Below, one piece after another: positions 1-7,369 of a stretch of 64,000 nt of DNA. Within the stretch, counting starts at the first letter, position 1. Every line of letters starts with the position of its first letter. A program made the translations under genes and the position numbers. The notes below the pieces were generated by a model, which saw only the letters and a program-made list of their open reading frames with translations, ran no database searches and was not told where the DNA came from. Origin of the DNA: Flavobacterium difficile (GTDB lineage Bacteria; Bacteroidota; Bacteroidia; Flavobacteriales; Flavobacteriaceae); the NCBI RefSeq assembly GCF_011392115.1, contig NZ_JAAJBT010000001.1:186001-250000 (forward strand), in the 5' to 3' direction.

Positions 1-2306
1 AAGCAGGTGTTACTACGACAATTATTTCAAATACTGTTTTACCAATTAATACATGGAGAAATGTAGCCGTAACCTATGATGGCACAAATTTGAGAATGTA
101 TATTGATGGTATATTAGATAGAACTAACGCTTTATCTGCTCCAAGTACCTCTAATAATATTTTTAGTGTAGCTTCAAATTATATTGATAAACTGACTATT
201 TTAGACGTTTTTAAAGGAAAATTAGACGAATTAAGAATTTATAATAAAGCCTTAACGGTAACAGAGTTACGATTTGTAATGAATCAAGAATTAGAAAAAA
301 TTGGTTTAGCAATAAAAGGAAAAGAATTACCTCTTTCAATTACTAAAAACGATATTTCTGCAAAAGTTTGGTCAGATTTAGTATTGTATTTTAATTTTAA
401 TTCTTACTTAGGAACACATATTAACGACTTGTCTAATAACAGATTAAGAGGTTCTTTAATTGATAGAACAGGCTATTTAATTAATGTTCAAACTTCTCCA
501 ATTCCATACATAACAACTAATGATGGAAATTGCAATTTAGCCGCAACTTGGTCTGGTGGAAGTGAATTATATGTTCCTGGAAGTACTTTAAATGTAAATG
601 GTGTTAATACGGAAGTTACCTGGAATATTATCAGAAATTCTAGAAATGTTGTCTTTAACAATGCTTCTCAGAGTTTGTCTGTTTTAGGATTAATAAATAC
701 AGCAAATGTTTTTTCTATTGCTAACGATTCGAAACTAGAAATTAGTCACTATTTAAAAAATGATGGTGGAATTGATTTGGTTGGTAAATCGCAACTTATT
801 CAGCCGATTAACTCTGATTTAGACGTTACAAGTGCAGGGTTTTTAGAAAGAGACATTTTGGGTCAATCGAAACGATTTAATTACAATTTTATCAGTTCAC
901 CAGTTTCTACTTTAAGCACGGTTTCTAATAATAGTGGTTATGTAATAAATTCAGTTTTAAAAGATGCTACTATAGAAAGTAGTTTACAAAATATTACCTG
1001 GACAAATTCCTACGATGGATTGCCAACTACACCAATTACTTTATCTAGAAGATGGTTGTATGCGTTTAGAAATACAGCAGGAACATATAGTAACTGGGTA
1101 GCTTTAAATGAAAATTCGAGTTTAATTGCAGGTAATGGGTTTACTTTGAAGGGTCTAAAACCAACAAATGGAACACAAACATATACTTTTACAGGAAAAC
1201 CTAATAATGGAACTATTTCATTTCCAATTAACGCTAATAACTTAACTTTAGTAGGAAATCCTTATCCATCTGCTTTAGATACTAATGCGTTTTTAACTAC
1301 AAATGCATCTAGTTTAGTTGGAACGGTTTATTTTTGGGAACATTCTGTATTAAATGATTCACATATTTTAAGAGAATATAGAGGTGGTTATGCTGCAAGA
1401 AATTTAACAGGTGGTGTTCCGCCAGTTGCTCCAGTAGGAATCTTAGATTTAGGTGGTAACGTTAAAACGCCTAATCGATACATACCAGTTGGTCAAGGTT
1501 TCTTTGTTACGGCGAGCGCATCTGGTGGTACAATTACTTTTAATAATACCATGCGTGCTTTTGTTAAAGAAGATCAGGCGAATTCAAATACTTTGTTTAG
1601 ACAAGATGTATCGAATACTAATTTAAGAGAAGTAGATGAATTTAAAAAAGTCAGATTAAAAGTAACGCTTCCAGAAGGAAATAGTAGAGAATTACTTTTA
1701 GGATTTATGAATGAAAACGCTACAAATAAGTTTGATAATTTATATGATGGTGAGATTTATGATCAATTCGAATCAGATGCTGGTTTCTTATTAGAAAATA
1801 AAAAATTATGTATTTTAGGAACTGGTTATTTCAATAAATCTAATGTGTTTGATTTAAATATTAAAACTAAAATTTCCGGAGTTACAACTATTGAATTAAT
1901 CGATTTTAAAAATCATCCATCAGAAGAACCAATTTATTTGTATGACAAGAAAAATAACACATATACCAATTTAATTCGTTCAAGTTTTACAAATGTTTTA
2001 GAAAATGGTGAATATTCTGATAGGTTTCAATTAGTATTTGAAAAGCAAGCTGCAATTGATACCGCTAACGATTTTGTAGTATATTATAATAACGCTGCAC
2101 AAACATTAAATTTATTTAATGATGTACAAGGAACGAAATTAGTAAAAGTTGAAATTTTTGATATTCAAGGAAAGTTATTATTTACTCATGATGTTTCTGA
2201 GAACAAAGCAAGTTATTCTTTTAATAAAGCTTTTGCTACAGGTGTGTATTTAGTAAGAATTACAGCTAATAATAAAGTACAAAATACAAAATTTATAGCA
2301 GAATAA
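1..2306 (+). CDS. LamG-type surface protein with T9SS sorting domain (5' truncated by window)
   Basis: The frame is open from position 3 and stops at 2304-2306, so about 768 C-terminal residues are visible and the true start lies outside the window. The first residues (WRNVAVTYDG followed by MYIDG) are a conserved strand pair of a LamG/concanavalin-A-like jelly roll. The middle carries the FNYNFISSPVS and LVGNPYPSALD stretches that recur in very large flavobacterial surface proteins. The last 75 or so residues (VEIFDIQGKLL, then GVYLVRI, basic end) fit a type A C-terminal sorting domain, so Sec export, T9SS passage and surface attachment or release are inferred. No catalytic motif is visible. 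The ligand is unknown; LamG domains often bind carbohydrate. A terminator follows directly. Confidence 0.85.
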   Translation, partial: AGVTTTIISNTVLPINTWRNVAVTYDGTNLRMYIDGILDRTNALSAPSTSNNIFSVASNYIDKLTILDVFKGKLDELRIYNKALTVTELRFVMNQELEKIGLAIKGKELPLSITKNDISAKVWSDLVLYFNFNSYLGTHINDLSNNRLRGSLIDRTGYLINVQTSPIPYITTNDGNCNLAATWSGGSELYVPGSTLNVNGVNTEVTWNIIRNSRNVVFNNASQSLSVLGLINTANVFSIANDSKLEISHYLKNDGGIDLVGKSQLIQPINSDLDVTSAGFLERDILGQSKRFNYNFISSPVSTLSTVSNNSGYVINSVLKDATIESSLQNITWTNSYDGLPTTPITLSRRWLYAFRNTAGTYSNWVALNENSSLIAGNGFTLKGLKPTNGTQTYTFTGKPNNGTISFPINANNLTLVGNPYPSALDTNAFLTTNASSLVGTVYFWEHSVLNDSHILREYRGGYAARNLTGGVPPVAPVGILDLGGNVKTPNRYIPVGQGFFVTASASGGTITFNNTMRAFVKEDQANSNTLFRQDVSNTNLREVDEFKKVRLKVTLPEGNSRELLLGFMNENATNKFDNLYDGEIYDQFESDAGFLLENKKLCILGTGYFNKSNVFDLNIKTKISGVTTIELIDFKNHPSEEPIYLYDKKNNTYTNLIRSSFTNVLENGEYSDRFQLVFEKQAAIDTANDFVVYYNNAAQTLNLFNDVQGTKLVKVEIFDIQGKLLFTHDVSENKASYSFNKAFATGVYLVRITANNKVQNTKFIAE

Positions 2307-2330
2307 TTTACTATGAATTTCAATAAAAAA

Positions 2331-2360
2331 AGCCGTTCAATTTAAAGAACGGCTTTTTTT
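2331..2360. terminator. Bidirectional intrinsic terminator
   Basis: Perfect 8-bp stem AGCCGTTC (2331-2338) with GAACGGCT (2347-2354), flanked by an A run on the left and a T run on the right. It sits between the convergent surface-protein gene and the HIT gene and can serve both. Confidence 0.85.
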
Positions 2361-2390
2361 ATGAGTGTTTTTTAGAGGAAAAATTCTATT

Positions 2391-2780
2391 CTATATATTT
2401 TCAGCAATTTGTTTGGCTAAAATTGAAAATTCTTCTGGTGTTAATGTTGTTTTTCGTTGGAAACGCATATCGTCCATGTCTTGAAGTGGAATTAAATGCA
2501 CATGTGTATGTGGAACTTCTAAGCCTACAACTGCCACTCCAATTCGTTTACAAGGAACAGTTTTTTCTAACGCAATGGCTACTTTTCTGGAAAACGCCAT
2601 TAATCCTAAGTACAAATCTTCTTCCATGTCGAAAATTTTATTGACTTCTTGCTTGGGTACACATAAAGTGTGTCCTTTTGCATTCGGATTTACGTCTAAG
2701 AAAGCAATAAAATCCTCGTTTTCTGTAATTTTATAACAAGGAATTTCTCCGTTGATTATTTTTGTAAAAATAGAACTCAT
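2391..2780 (-). CDS. HIT family nucleotide hydrolase/transferase
   Basis: A 129-residue histidine-triad protein. The triad HTHVHLIPL is at residues 91-99 (H91, H93, H95), near the C-terminus as usual for the HINT/bacterial HIT branch, and the N-terminal IFTKIINGEIPCYKI is also typical. The family hydrolyses phosphoramidate or adenylated nucleotides; the physiological substrate is not shown by the sequence. I chose the ATG at 2780 (MSSIF...) over one five codons upstream because family members start at this point. It lies downstream of greA on the same strand across a roughly 120-bp gap that holds an imperfect inverted repeat, so co-transcription is possible but not shown. Confidence 0.9.
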   Translation of the reverse strand: MSSIFTKIINGEIPCYKITENEDFIAFLDVNPNAKGHTLCVPKQEVNKIFDMEEDLYLGLMAFSRKVAIALEKTVPCKRIGVAVVGLEVPHTHVHLIPLQDMDDMRFQRKTTLTPEEFSILAKQIAENI

Positions 2781-2800
2781 AAAATTAATTTTCAATTTGA

Positions 2801-2879
2801 CAATTAGCCAATTTTCAATGCTATCTTTTTGAAAAATGAATACTTATTGTTGTTGATATGTTTTCAAATTGGCCTATTG
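2801..2879. repeat. Imperfect inverted repeat between HIT gene and greA
   Basis: Arms CAATTAGCCAATTT (2801-2814) and AAATTGGCCTATTG (2866-2879) match as inverted repeats at 12 of 14 positions, with a loop of about 50 bases. AT-rich REP-like palindromes of this kind are common between flavobacterial genes. Function unknown. Confidence 0.35.
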
Positions 2880-2903
2880 ATTATTGCCTAATTGAACATA
2901 GTC

Positions 2904-3380
2904 TTAGTCACGTGTAATTTCTAAAATTTCAAATTTTAACACCCCATTTGGAACACTAATTTCTGCAATTTCACCAACTTTCTTACCTAACAATCCTTTT
3001 CCAATTGGAGACGTTACGGATATTTTTCCTGTTTTTAAATCGGCTTCACTTTCTGCAACTAACTTATATTGTAGTTCCATTCCGTTCGATTGATTTTTAA
3101 TTTTCACATTAGATAATACCAAAGCTTTTGATACATCTAAAGTAGATTCGTCAATAATTCTTGCATTAGAAACCAATTCTTCCATTTTAGAAATACGCAT
3201 TTCTAATAAACCTTGGGCTTCTTTTGCTGCATCGTATTCCGCATTTTCAGATAAATCGCCTTTATCTCTTGCTTCTGCAATGGCTTGAGATGCTTTAGGG
3301 CGTTCTATAGATTTAAGTTGATCTAACTCGGCTTTCAATTGTTTTAATCCTTCTGCTGTGTAATAAGATACTGTGCTCAT
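2904..3380 (-). CDS. greA: Transcription elongation factor GreA
   Basis: A 158-residue protein of the normal GreA length. The N-terminal coiled coil (residues 1-75; YYTAEGLKQLKAEL, then IAEARDKGDLSENAEYDAAK) carries the conserved DLSENAEYDAAKE tip with the acidic residues that reach the RNA polymerase active site through the secondary channel and stimulate transcript cleavage in backtracked complexes. The C-terminal FKBP-like half ends SPIGKGLLGKKVGEIAEISVPNG. The gene has its own -7 promoter element and a terminator-like hairpin in the short leader (see separate entries), suggesting attenuation. Confidence 0.97.
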   Translation of the reverse strand: MSTVSYYTAEGLKQLKAELDQLKSIERPKASQAIAEARDKGDLSENAEYDAAKEAQGLLEMRISKMEELVSNARIIDESTLDVSKALVLSNVKIKNQSNGMELQYKLVAESEADLKTGKISVTSPIGKGLLGKKVGEIAEISVPNGVLKFEILEITRD

Positions 3381-3402
3381 AACTTCATTAATTTATAAAA
3401 TA

Positions 3403-3428
3403 GAAAAAATCCCACAACTATGGGATTC
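3403..3428 (-). promoter_or_regulatory. Terminator-like hairpin in greA leader (candidate attenuator)
   Basis: On the minus strand a perfect 7-bp stem AATCCCA/TGGGATT (3408-3414 with 3421-3427, 6-base loop) is followed at once by a T run. It lies between the greA -7 element and the greA start codon, so a transcript begun at this promoter would meet an intrinsic terminator almost immediately. The geometry resembles the prematurely terminated greA leader known in E. coli (GraL); that is analogy, not homology. Confidence 0.6.
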
Positions 3429-3436
3429 CCTTTTTG

Positions 3437-3444
3437 CAAAGATA
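3437..3444 (-). promoter_or_regulatory. greA promoter -7 element
   Basis: Minus-strand TATCTTTG matches the Bacteroidetes TAnnTTTG consensus. No clear TTG is seen at the -33 position. It lies 57 bases upstream of the greA ATG, and a start a few bases downstream would place the leader hairpin at the 5' end of the RNA. Confidence 0.5.
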
Positions 3445-3528
3445 TAATTTATTTAACTATTTTTGTTTACTATATTAGTTTGTCAAATATAAATAAATTA
3501 AATTTGATAAATCAAAAAAATAAAAAAA

Positions 3529-3960
3529 ATGAAAAGATTTTTTTACCTTCTCGTTGTAATTGTGCTAAGTTTTTCTTGCGAAAAAGATACACAAAGAAAT
3601 AATGAGAATCCTTTTTTACCTAATTATTCGTTTGAAGTTAATATAAACATGAGTTTTCCTCAATACGCCACTTTAGCATTTCCTTCTACAGGAGTTTATG
3701 TAAATACTGCAGGTGCTGGAATAAGAGGAATTATAGTTTTTAATGCAGGCAGTGGTAATTATGTTGCTTATGATGCGGCTTGTCCTAATCAAGCTTTGGC
3801 AGATTGTTCTACCATGACAATTAACGGAATTAATGCTAAGTGTCCGTGTGATAATGCGGAATATAGTTTGTTTACAGGTTTAGCAGCAGGTAAACAATAT
3901 CCGTTAAAAGCTTATCGTGTTCAGGTAATTGACGATACAACTCTAAGAATTTTTAACTGA
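3529..3960 (+). CDS. Rieske-like lipoprotein lacking the cluster histidines
   Basis: A 143-residue protein with a lipoprotein signal (LSFSC, Cys17), so it is expected at the membrane on the periplasmic side. Residues 78-135 follow the Rieske [2Fe-2S] fold pattern: YDAACPN at 81-87, CPCDNAEYSLFTG at 105-117, then PLKAYRVQV. In a true Rieske protein the two cluster boxes are CxH and CxxH. Here His is replaced by Asn87 and Asp108, while Cys85, Cys93, Cys105 and Cys107 remain. A normal Rieske cluster is therefore unlikely; a disulfide-held fold or other metal site is possible. The stop codon overlaps the start of the glutathione peroxidase gene (TGATG), so the two are probably translated together. 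Confidence 0.7.
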   Translation: MKRFFYLLVVIVLSFSCEKDTQRNNENPFLPNYSFEVNINMSFPQYATLAFPSTGVYVNTAGAGIRGIIVFNAGSGNYVAYDAACPNQALADCSTMTINGINAKCPCDNAEYSLFTGLAAGKQYPLKAYRVQVIDDTTLRIFN

Positions 3961-4493
3961 TGTTTGAATTTTTAACCTCTTTTTTCGGATCCAACAAACC
4001 TAATCAAACTTTAGGTTCTATTCATTCTTTTGTGGTGAAAGACTTACAAGGAAACGACTTTGATTTTTCTACTTTGAAAGGAAAAAAAGTACTTGTAGTA
4101 AATACAGCTTCTAAATGCGGTTTAACACCTCAATATGAAAAATTGCAGAAAATTTACGATAAGTACAAAAATCAAAATTTTGAAATAATTGGATTTCCAG
4201 CCAATAATTTTTTATGGCAAGAACCAGGAAATTCGAATGATATTCAACAATTTTGTAGCATTAATTATGGGGTTACTTTTCCCATGATGGAGAAAATTTC
4301 TGTAAAAGGAAGTACTATGCATCCAATTTATGAATTCTTAACTAAGAAATCGAAAAATGGTGTAAAAAATTCATCCGTAAAATGGAATTTTCAAAAGTAT
4401 TTATTGAATGAAAATGGCGAATTAGAAAAAATAATTCCACCAAATACACAACCAGACGATAGAAGTATTACCGCATGGATAGAAGGAAAATGA
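3960..4493 (+). CDS. Glutathione peroxidase family thiol peroxidase
   Basis: A 177-residue GPx-fold peroxidase of the cysteine type. The peroxidatic Cys53 is in VNTASKCGLTPQY and the Trp142-Asn143 pair is in VKWNFQKYL. The conserved Gln of the usual FPxNQF box is Asn83 here (FPANNFLWQEPG). A second Cys99 may act as resolving cysteine, as in thioredoxin-dependent members. It reduces hydroperoxides, most likely with thioredoxin, since no selenocysteine is present. There is no clear signal peptide. The gene overlaps the upstream Rieske-like lipoprotein by one base and is followed by a strong terminator, so the pair forms a two-gene unit. Confidence 0.92.
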   Translation: MFEFLTSFFGSNKPNQTLGSIHSFVVKDLQGNDFDFSTLKGKKVLVVNTASKCGLTPQYEKLQKIYDKYKNQNFEIIGFPANNFLWQEPGNSNDIQQFCSINYGVTFPMMEKISVKGSTMHPIYEFLTKKSKNGVKNSSVKWNFQKYLLNENGELEKIIPPNTQPDDRSITAWIEGK

Positions 4494-4526
4494 AAAAAAG
4501 GTTAGAAATTCTTCTAACCTTTTTTA
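4494..4526. terminator. Bidirectional intrinsic terminator
   Basis: Stem GGTTAGAA (4500-4507) and TTCTAACC (4512-4519) with loop ATTC, A run before and T run after. Shared by the convergent peroxidase and TonB-dependent receptor genes. Confidence 0.85.
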
Positions 4527-4539
4527 TACTTGTGTGAAT

Positions 4540-6687
4540 TTAAAAACGCAAATTTATTCCAGCTAAGAAATTAATCCCAGCTTGCGGATAAAACCCAACA
4601 CCTTCAATAGTTGTAATTGCTGGTGGATTACTAAAGTCATCATCATACGTATAAAAATAACCGTTAGATTCGTAAACTCTGTCGAAAATATTGTTTATTA
4701 ATCCAGAAAATACAATAGATTTAATGCCTTTATTGATTTTCCATTCATAATTGATATTTAAATCTGATGTTGTGTAATCTGGTAAAACTGATTTTTCAGC
4801 ATCAATATTTCCCATGTATTGTTCCCCAACAAATTTGGTTAAAAAGGAAATTTGTAAAGCTTTAATTGGAGCAAATGTAATGTTGTTTCCAATAATTAAA
4901 TTAGGCGAATACGCAATATTGGTATTGCCTAAGTTGGTTAAAACACCATCTCTTTGAAAGTAAAAATCTTCATTTTTATTGGTACTTACAGTTACATTTG
5001 GTTGAACCATTATTTTTTCAGTAACTTTAATTGACGATTCAATTTCAAGTCCTAAACGGTAACTTTTTCCACTATTTTCAAAAACTGGGCTTCCTACATC
5101 ATTCAAAGCACCTGTTGCTACCAATTGATCTTTATATCTCATGTAAAAAGCATTAATATTTACAAATGCTTTGTTGTTTCTAAATTTATAACCTAATTCG
5201 AAATCTTGTAAACGCTCTGGTTTAATGCTTCCATTTTCATAATCATCACGTCTTGGTTCTTTATTCGCAATTCCGAAATACCCATAAATAGAACTTGCGG
5301 TGTTTAAAGTATACGTAATTCCAGCTTTCGGATTAAAGAAACGGAATGTATCATTTACATCATTAAATTTAATACTGTTGGCTTGGTAAAAAACCATACG
5401 GTATTGTAAATCAGCAAAAACATTAAGTTTTCCTACTTGTTGTGAGGCTTTCGTGTAAAAATTCACATCGTTTTTATTTCCGAAATTATCGTAGTATCTG
5501 TTCGTGTTTGGTACATAAAATTGCGTCCAAACTACTTCTCCATAATGTTTTCCCTGATATTTATTTGCTGCTCCACCAATAATTACATCTGTGTTTGGAG
5601 TTTTGTAATTTAAAGAGAAAGTTGTTCCAAAGAAGTCATTGTCTAACCAACGTTTTCTTACTAAATCAGTTGTGGTGTTACTGCCAAAATCGGGTAATAA
5701 ATAATCTGCAAAAGCTTCATCTTCTCTGTATTGTTCGAAATATCCTTTTCCTAAAGTATAATGTAACGCTACATTAGATTGCCATTTAGAAGTTAATTTT
5801 TGGTTCCAATGCAATTGAAAATGATTTTGCCAATAGTTATCGGTTTCATTTCCATAAAACTGGATGTTTCCAAATTCATCTGTGTATTGTCCAACAGAAT
5901 TATAGGTTCTGTCGTTTCTTAGCTTTTCTTCATCTTCTAAACCATTCCATGATTGATACGTTTTTTCTTTTCCTCCAAAAGCAATAGCTTTAATTATGGT
6001 GTTTTTTGTAATGTAATTGGCATCAAAATAATAGCCAAATAAATTAGATGAAGCTCTGTCAATATATCCATCCGATTCGATTTTTGAGACACGAGCGTTC
6101 ATTTCAAAATTATTGTGTAAACCTGTACCAAAAGCTAAAGTGTGTTTTCTGGTTGAAAAACTTCCAATTGAATTGGAAATATCAGCATAACCATTTTGTT
6201 GAGACGCTTTGGTTTGTAAATTTAAACTCGCACCAAATGCACCGGCTCCACTTGTAGAAGTTCCCACACCACGTTGCAGTTGAATGCTTTCTAACGAAGA
6301 AGCAAAATCGGGTAAATTTACAAAAAAAGTTCCTTGACTTTCGCTGTCGTTAAAAGGGATACCATTTAAAGTAACGTTAATACGCGAACCATCAGAACCA
6401 CGTACACGCATGTAGGTATAGCCAATTCCTGCACCAGCATCTGTGGTAGTAACTACAGAAGGTAAATAATTTAATAAAATCGGAATGTCTTGACCTAAAT
6501 TTCTAGGTGCAATTTGTGCTTTTGAAACGTTAGTAAAAGGAATCGGGTTTTTTTCTTTCGCTCTTACGCCAGAAATTAATACTTCTTCGATTTGTTTAAC
6601 AGAATCTTTTGGTTGTTCTTGTGCACTTAATACAATGGGTAAAAAGCATAAAGCGCCTAGTGTTACACTCTTTTTTAATAGTTGCAT
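4540..6687 (-). CDS. TonB-dependent outer-membrane receptor under TPP riboswitch control
   Basis: A 715-residue receptor: signal peptide (residues 1-22, ending LSAQ), TonB-box-like region (about 33-40, EEVLISG), plug domain (about 45-160, with RVRGSDGSRINVTLNGIPFND and LQRGVGTSTSGAGAFGASLNL), then a beta-barrel ending in the aromatic GINLRF. It lacks the carboxypeptidase-like N-terminal extension of SusC-type proteins, so it looks like a small-molecule receptor. The leader is a complete thiamin-pyrophosphate riboswitch with its own promoter. TPP-regulated receptors of this kind are known in Bacteroidetes and are proposed to import thiamin or a precursor. The substrate assignment rests on the riboswitch, not on the protein itself. 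Confidence 0.93.
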   Translation of the reverse strand: MQLLKKSVTLGALCFLPIVLSAQEQPKDSVKQIEEVLISGVRAKEKNPIPFTNVSKAQIAPRNLGQDIPILLNYLPSVVTTTDAGAGIGYTYMRVRGSDGSRINVTLNGIPFNDSESQGTFFVNLPDFASSLESIQLQRGVGTSTSGAGAFGASLNLQTKASQQNGYADISNSIGSFSTRKHTLAFGTGLHNNFEMNARVSKIESDGYIDRASSNLFGYYFDANYITKNTIIKAIAFGGKEKTYQSWNGLEDEEKLRNDRTYNSVGQYTDEFGNIQFYGNETDNYWQNHFQLHWNQKLTSKWQSNVALHYTLGKGYFEQYREDEAFADYLLPDFGSNTTTDLVRKRWLDNDFFGTTFSLNYKTPNTDVIIGGAANKYQGKHYGEVVWTQFYVPNTNRYYDNFGNKNDVNFYTKASQQVGKLNVFADLQYRMVFYQANSIKFNDVNDTFRFFNPKAGITYTLNTASSIYGYFGIANKEPRRDDYENGSIKPERLQDFELGYKFRNNKAFVNINAFYMRYKDQLVATGALNDVGSPVFENSGKSYRLGLEIESSIKVTEKIMVQPNVTVSTNKNEDFYFQRDGVLTNLGNTNIAYSPNLIIGNNITFAPIKALQISFLTKFVGEQYMGNIDAEKSVLPDYTTSDLNINYEWKINKGIKSIVFSGLINNIFDRVYESNGYFYTYDDDFSNPPAITTIEGVGFYPQAGINFLAGINLRF

Positions 6688-6688
6688 A

Positions 6689-6708
6689 ATTCGTAAAATA
6701 ATACGAAT
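6689..6708 (-). promoter_or_regulatory. Hairpin abutting the start codon of the TPP-regulated receptor
   Basis: ATTCGTA (6689-6695) and TACGAAT (6702-6708) form a perfect 7-bp stem with a 6-base loop ending one base before the ATG at 6687. It would occupy the ribosome landing site in the mRNA and is a candidate expression platform for the upstream riboswitch acting on translation. Confidence 0.45.
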
Positions 6709-6807
6709 AAAAGGGGTAATTACTCTTGGTTAAAAAATAATTAGTTAAAAAATGTTTTTGAGAATTTAGATTCTGTACTTGTAATAAACAAGAAAGAATG
6801 ACAAGAA

Positions 6808-6890
6808 TTTCTCTTTTTCCTTAGCAGCATTACCTGCTCAGGTTCTATGGGTATAATCTCAGCCTGAAAAACAAGCACCCCTTTGAGACG
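6808..6890 (-). promoter_or_regulatory. TPP riboswitch (THI element)
   Basis: On the minus strand the element reads in order GGGGTGC, CAGGCTGAGAT, ACCC, GAACCTGAGCAGGTAATG, CTGCTAAGGAA. These are the conserved THI-box segments (the CUGAGA pyrimidine sensor and the GAACCUGA...UAAU...GGA pyrophosphate sensor). A TCTC/GAGA closing helix pairs 6885-6888 with 6810-6813. It starts just downstream of a consensus promoter and is followed by a leader of about 120 bases before the receptor ATG. TPP binding is expected to lower receptor expression. Confidence 0.95.
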
Positions 6891-6893
6891 GGG

Positions 6894-6923
6894 CAAAGAT
6901 AGGAATTCCATTTCAAAAATCAA
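6894..6923 (-). promoter_or_regulatory. Promoter of the TPP-riboswitch receptor gene
   Basis: Minus-strand TTG (6921-6923), 19-base spacer, TATCTTTG (6894-6901): an exact Bacteroidetes -33/-7 arrangement. A start 5-8 bases downstream would place the riboswitch at the very 5' end of the transcript. Confidence 0.75.
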
Positions 6924-6967
6924 GAATAATTTTAAAAATCAATTTTATATGATGAAAACTATGGCTT

Positions 6968-7369
6968 TTAGAAATCTAATTTTCTTCTTCCAGCTTTAAT
7001 TTCTCCTGCCTTTTTCTTTTCTTGAATGCGTTTTTCATTAGCGCCTTTTGTCGTTTTAGTGGCAATTCTTTTCTTTGGTTTCTCTAAAGCCTTATCTAAC
7101 ATTTCGAAAAATCGTTTGATAATTATTCGTTTGTTTTTTAGTTGACTTCGGTCTTCATCACAAGTTAAAATCAATAAGTTTTCTTGTGAAATTTTCGATT
7201 TTAATTTGGTTTGAAGTGTGCGTTTTTCTTCCTCATCTAAACCTAAAGAAGTAGCCACATCAAATATTAATACTATTTTAGAAGAAACTTTATTTACATT
7301 TTGACCACCAGCGCCACTGCTGCGAACCGCTTTAAAATTAAGTTCAGATGCAAGTATCTCCGTTTTCAT
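6968..7369 (-). CDS. arfB: Peptidyl-tRNA hydrolase ArfB (ribosome rescue factor)
   Basis: A 133-residue ArfB/YaeJ-type protein. The release-factor loop SSGAGGQNVNKVSSK is at residues 17-31 with the catalytic GGQ at 21-23. The C-terminal tail (from about residue 95) is strongly basic (KKRIATKTTKGANEKRIQEKKK, ending RRKLDF), as needed to enter the empty mRNA channel of a stalled ribosome. It hydrolyses peptidyl-tRNA on ribosomes stalled without a stop codon. It lacks the codon-recognition domains of full release factors. Its ATG overlaps the stop of the DUF4301 gene by one base, so it is translationally linked to the block upstream. Confidence 0.94.
   Translation of the reverse strand: MKTEILASELNFKAVRSSGAGGQNVNKVSSKIVLIFDVATSLGLDEEEKRTLQTKLKSKISQENLLILTCDEDRSQLKNKRIIIKRFFEMLDKALEKPKKRIATKTTKGANEKRIQEKKKAGEIKAGRRKLDF

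Noticed and set aside
3420..3602. Plus-strand small frame ahead of the Rieske-like gene
   Set aside because: Overlaps the start of the lipoprotein gene in another frame and consists of AT-rich leader sequence.
6741..6923. Small minus-strand open frame over the TPP riboswitch
   Set aside because: It is the translation of riboswitch and promoter sequence; the conserved RNA motifs explain the bases fully.
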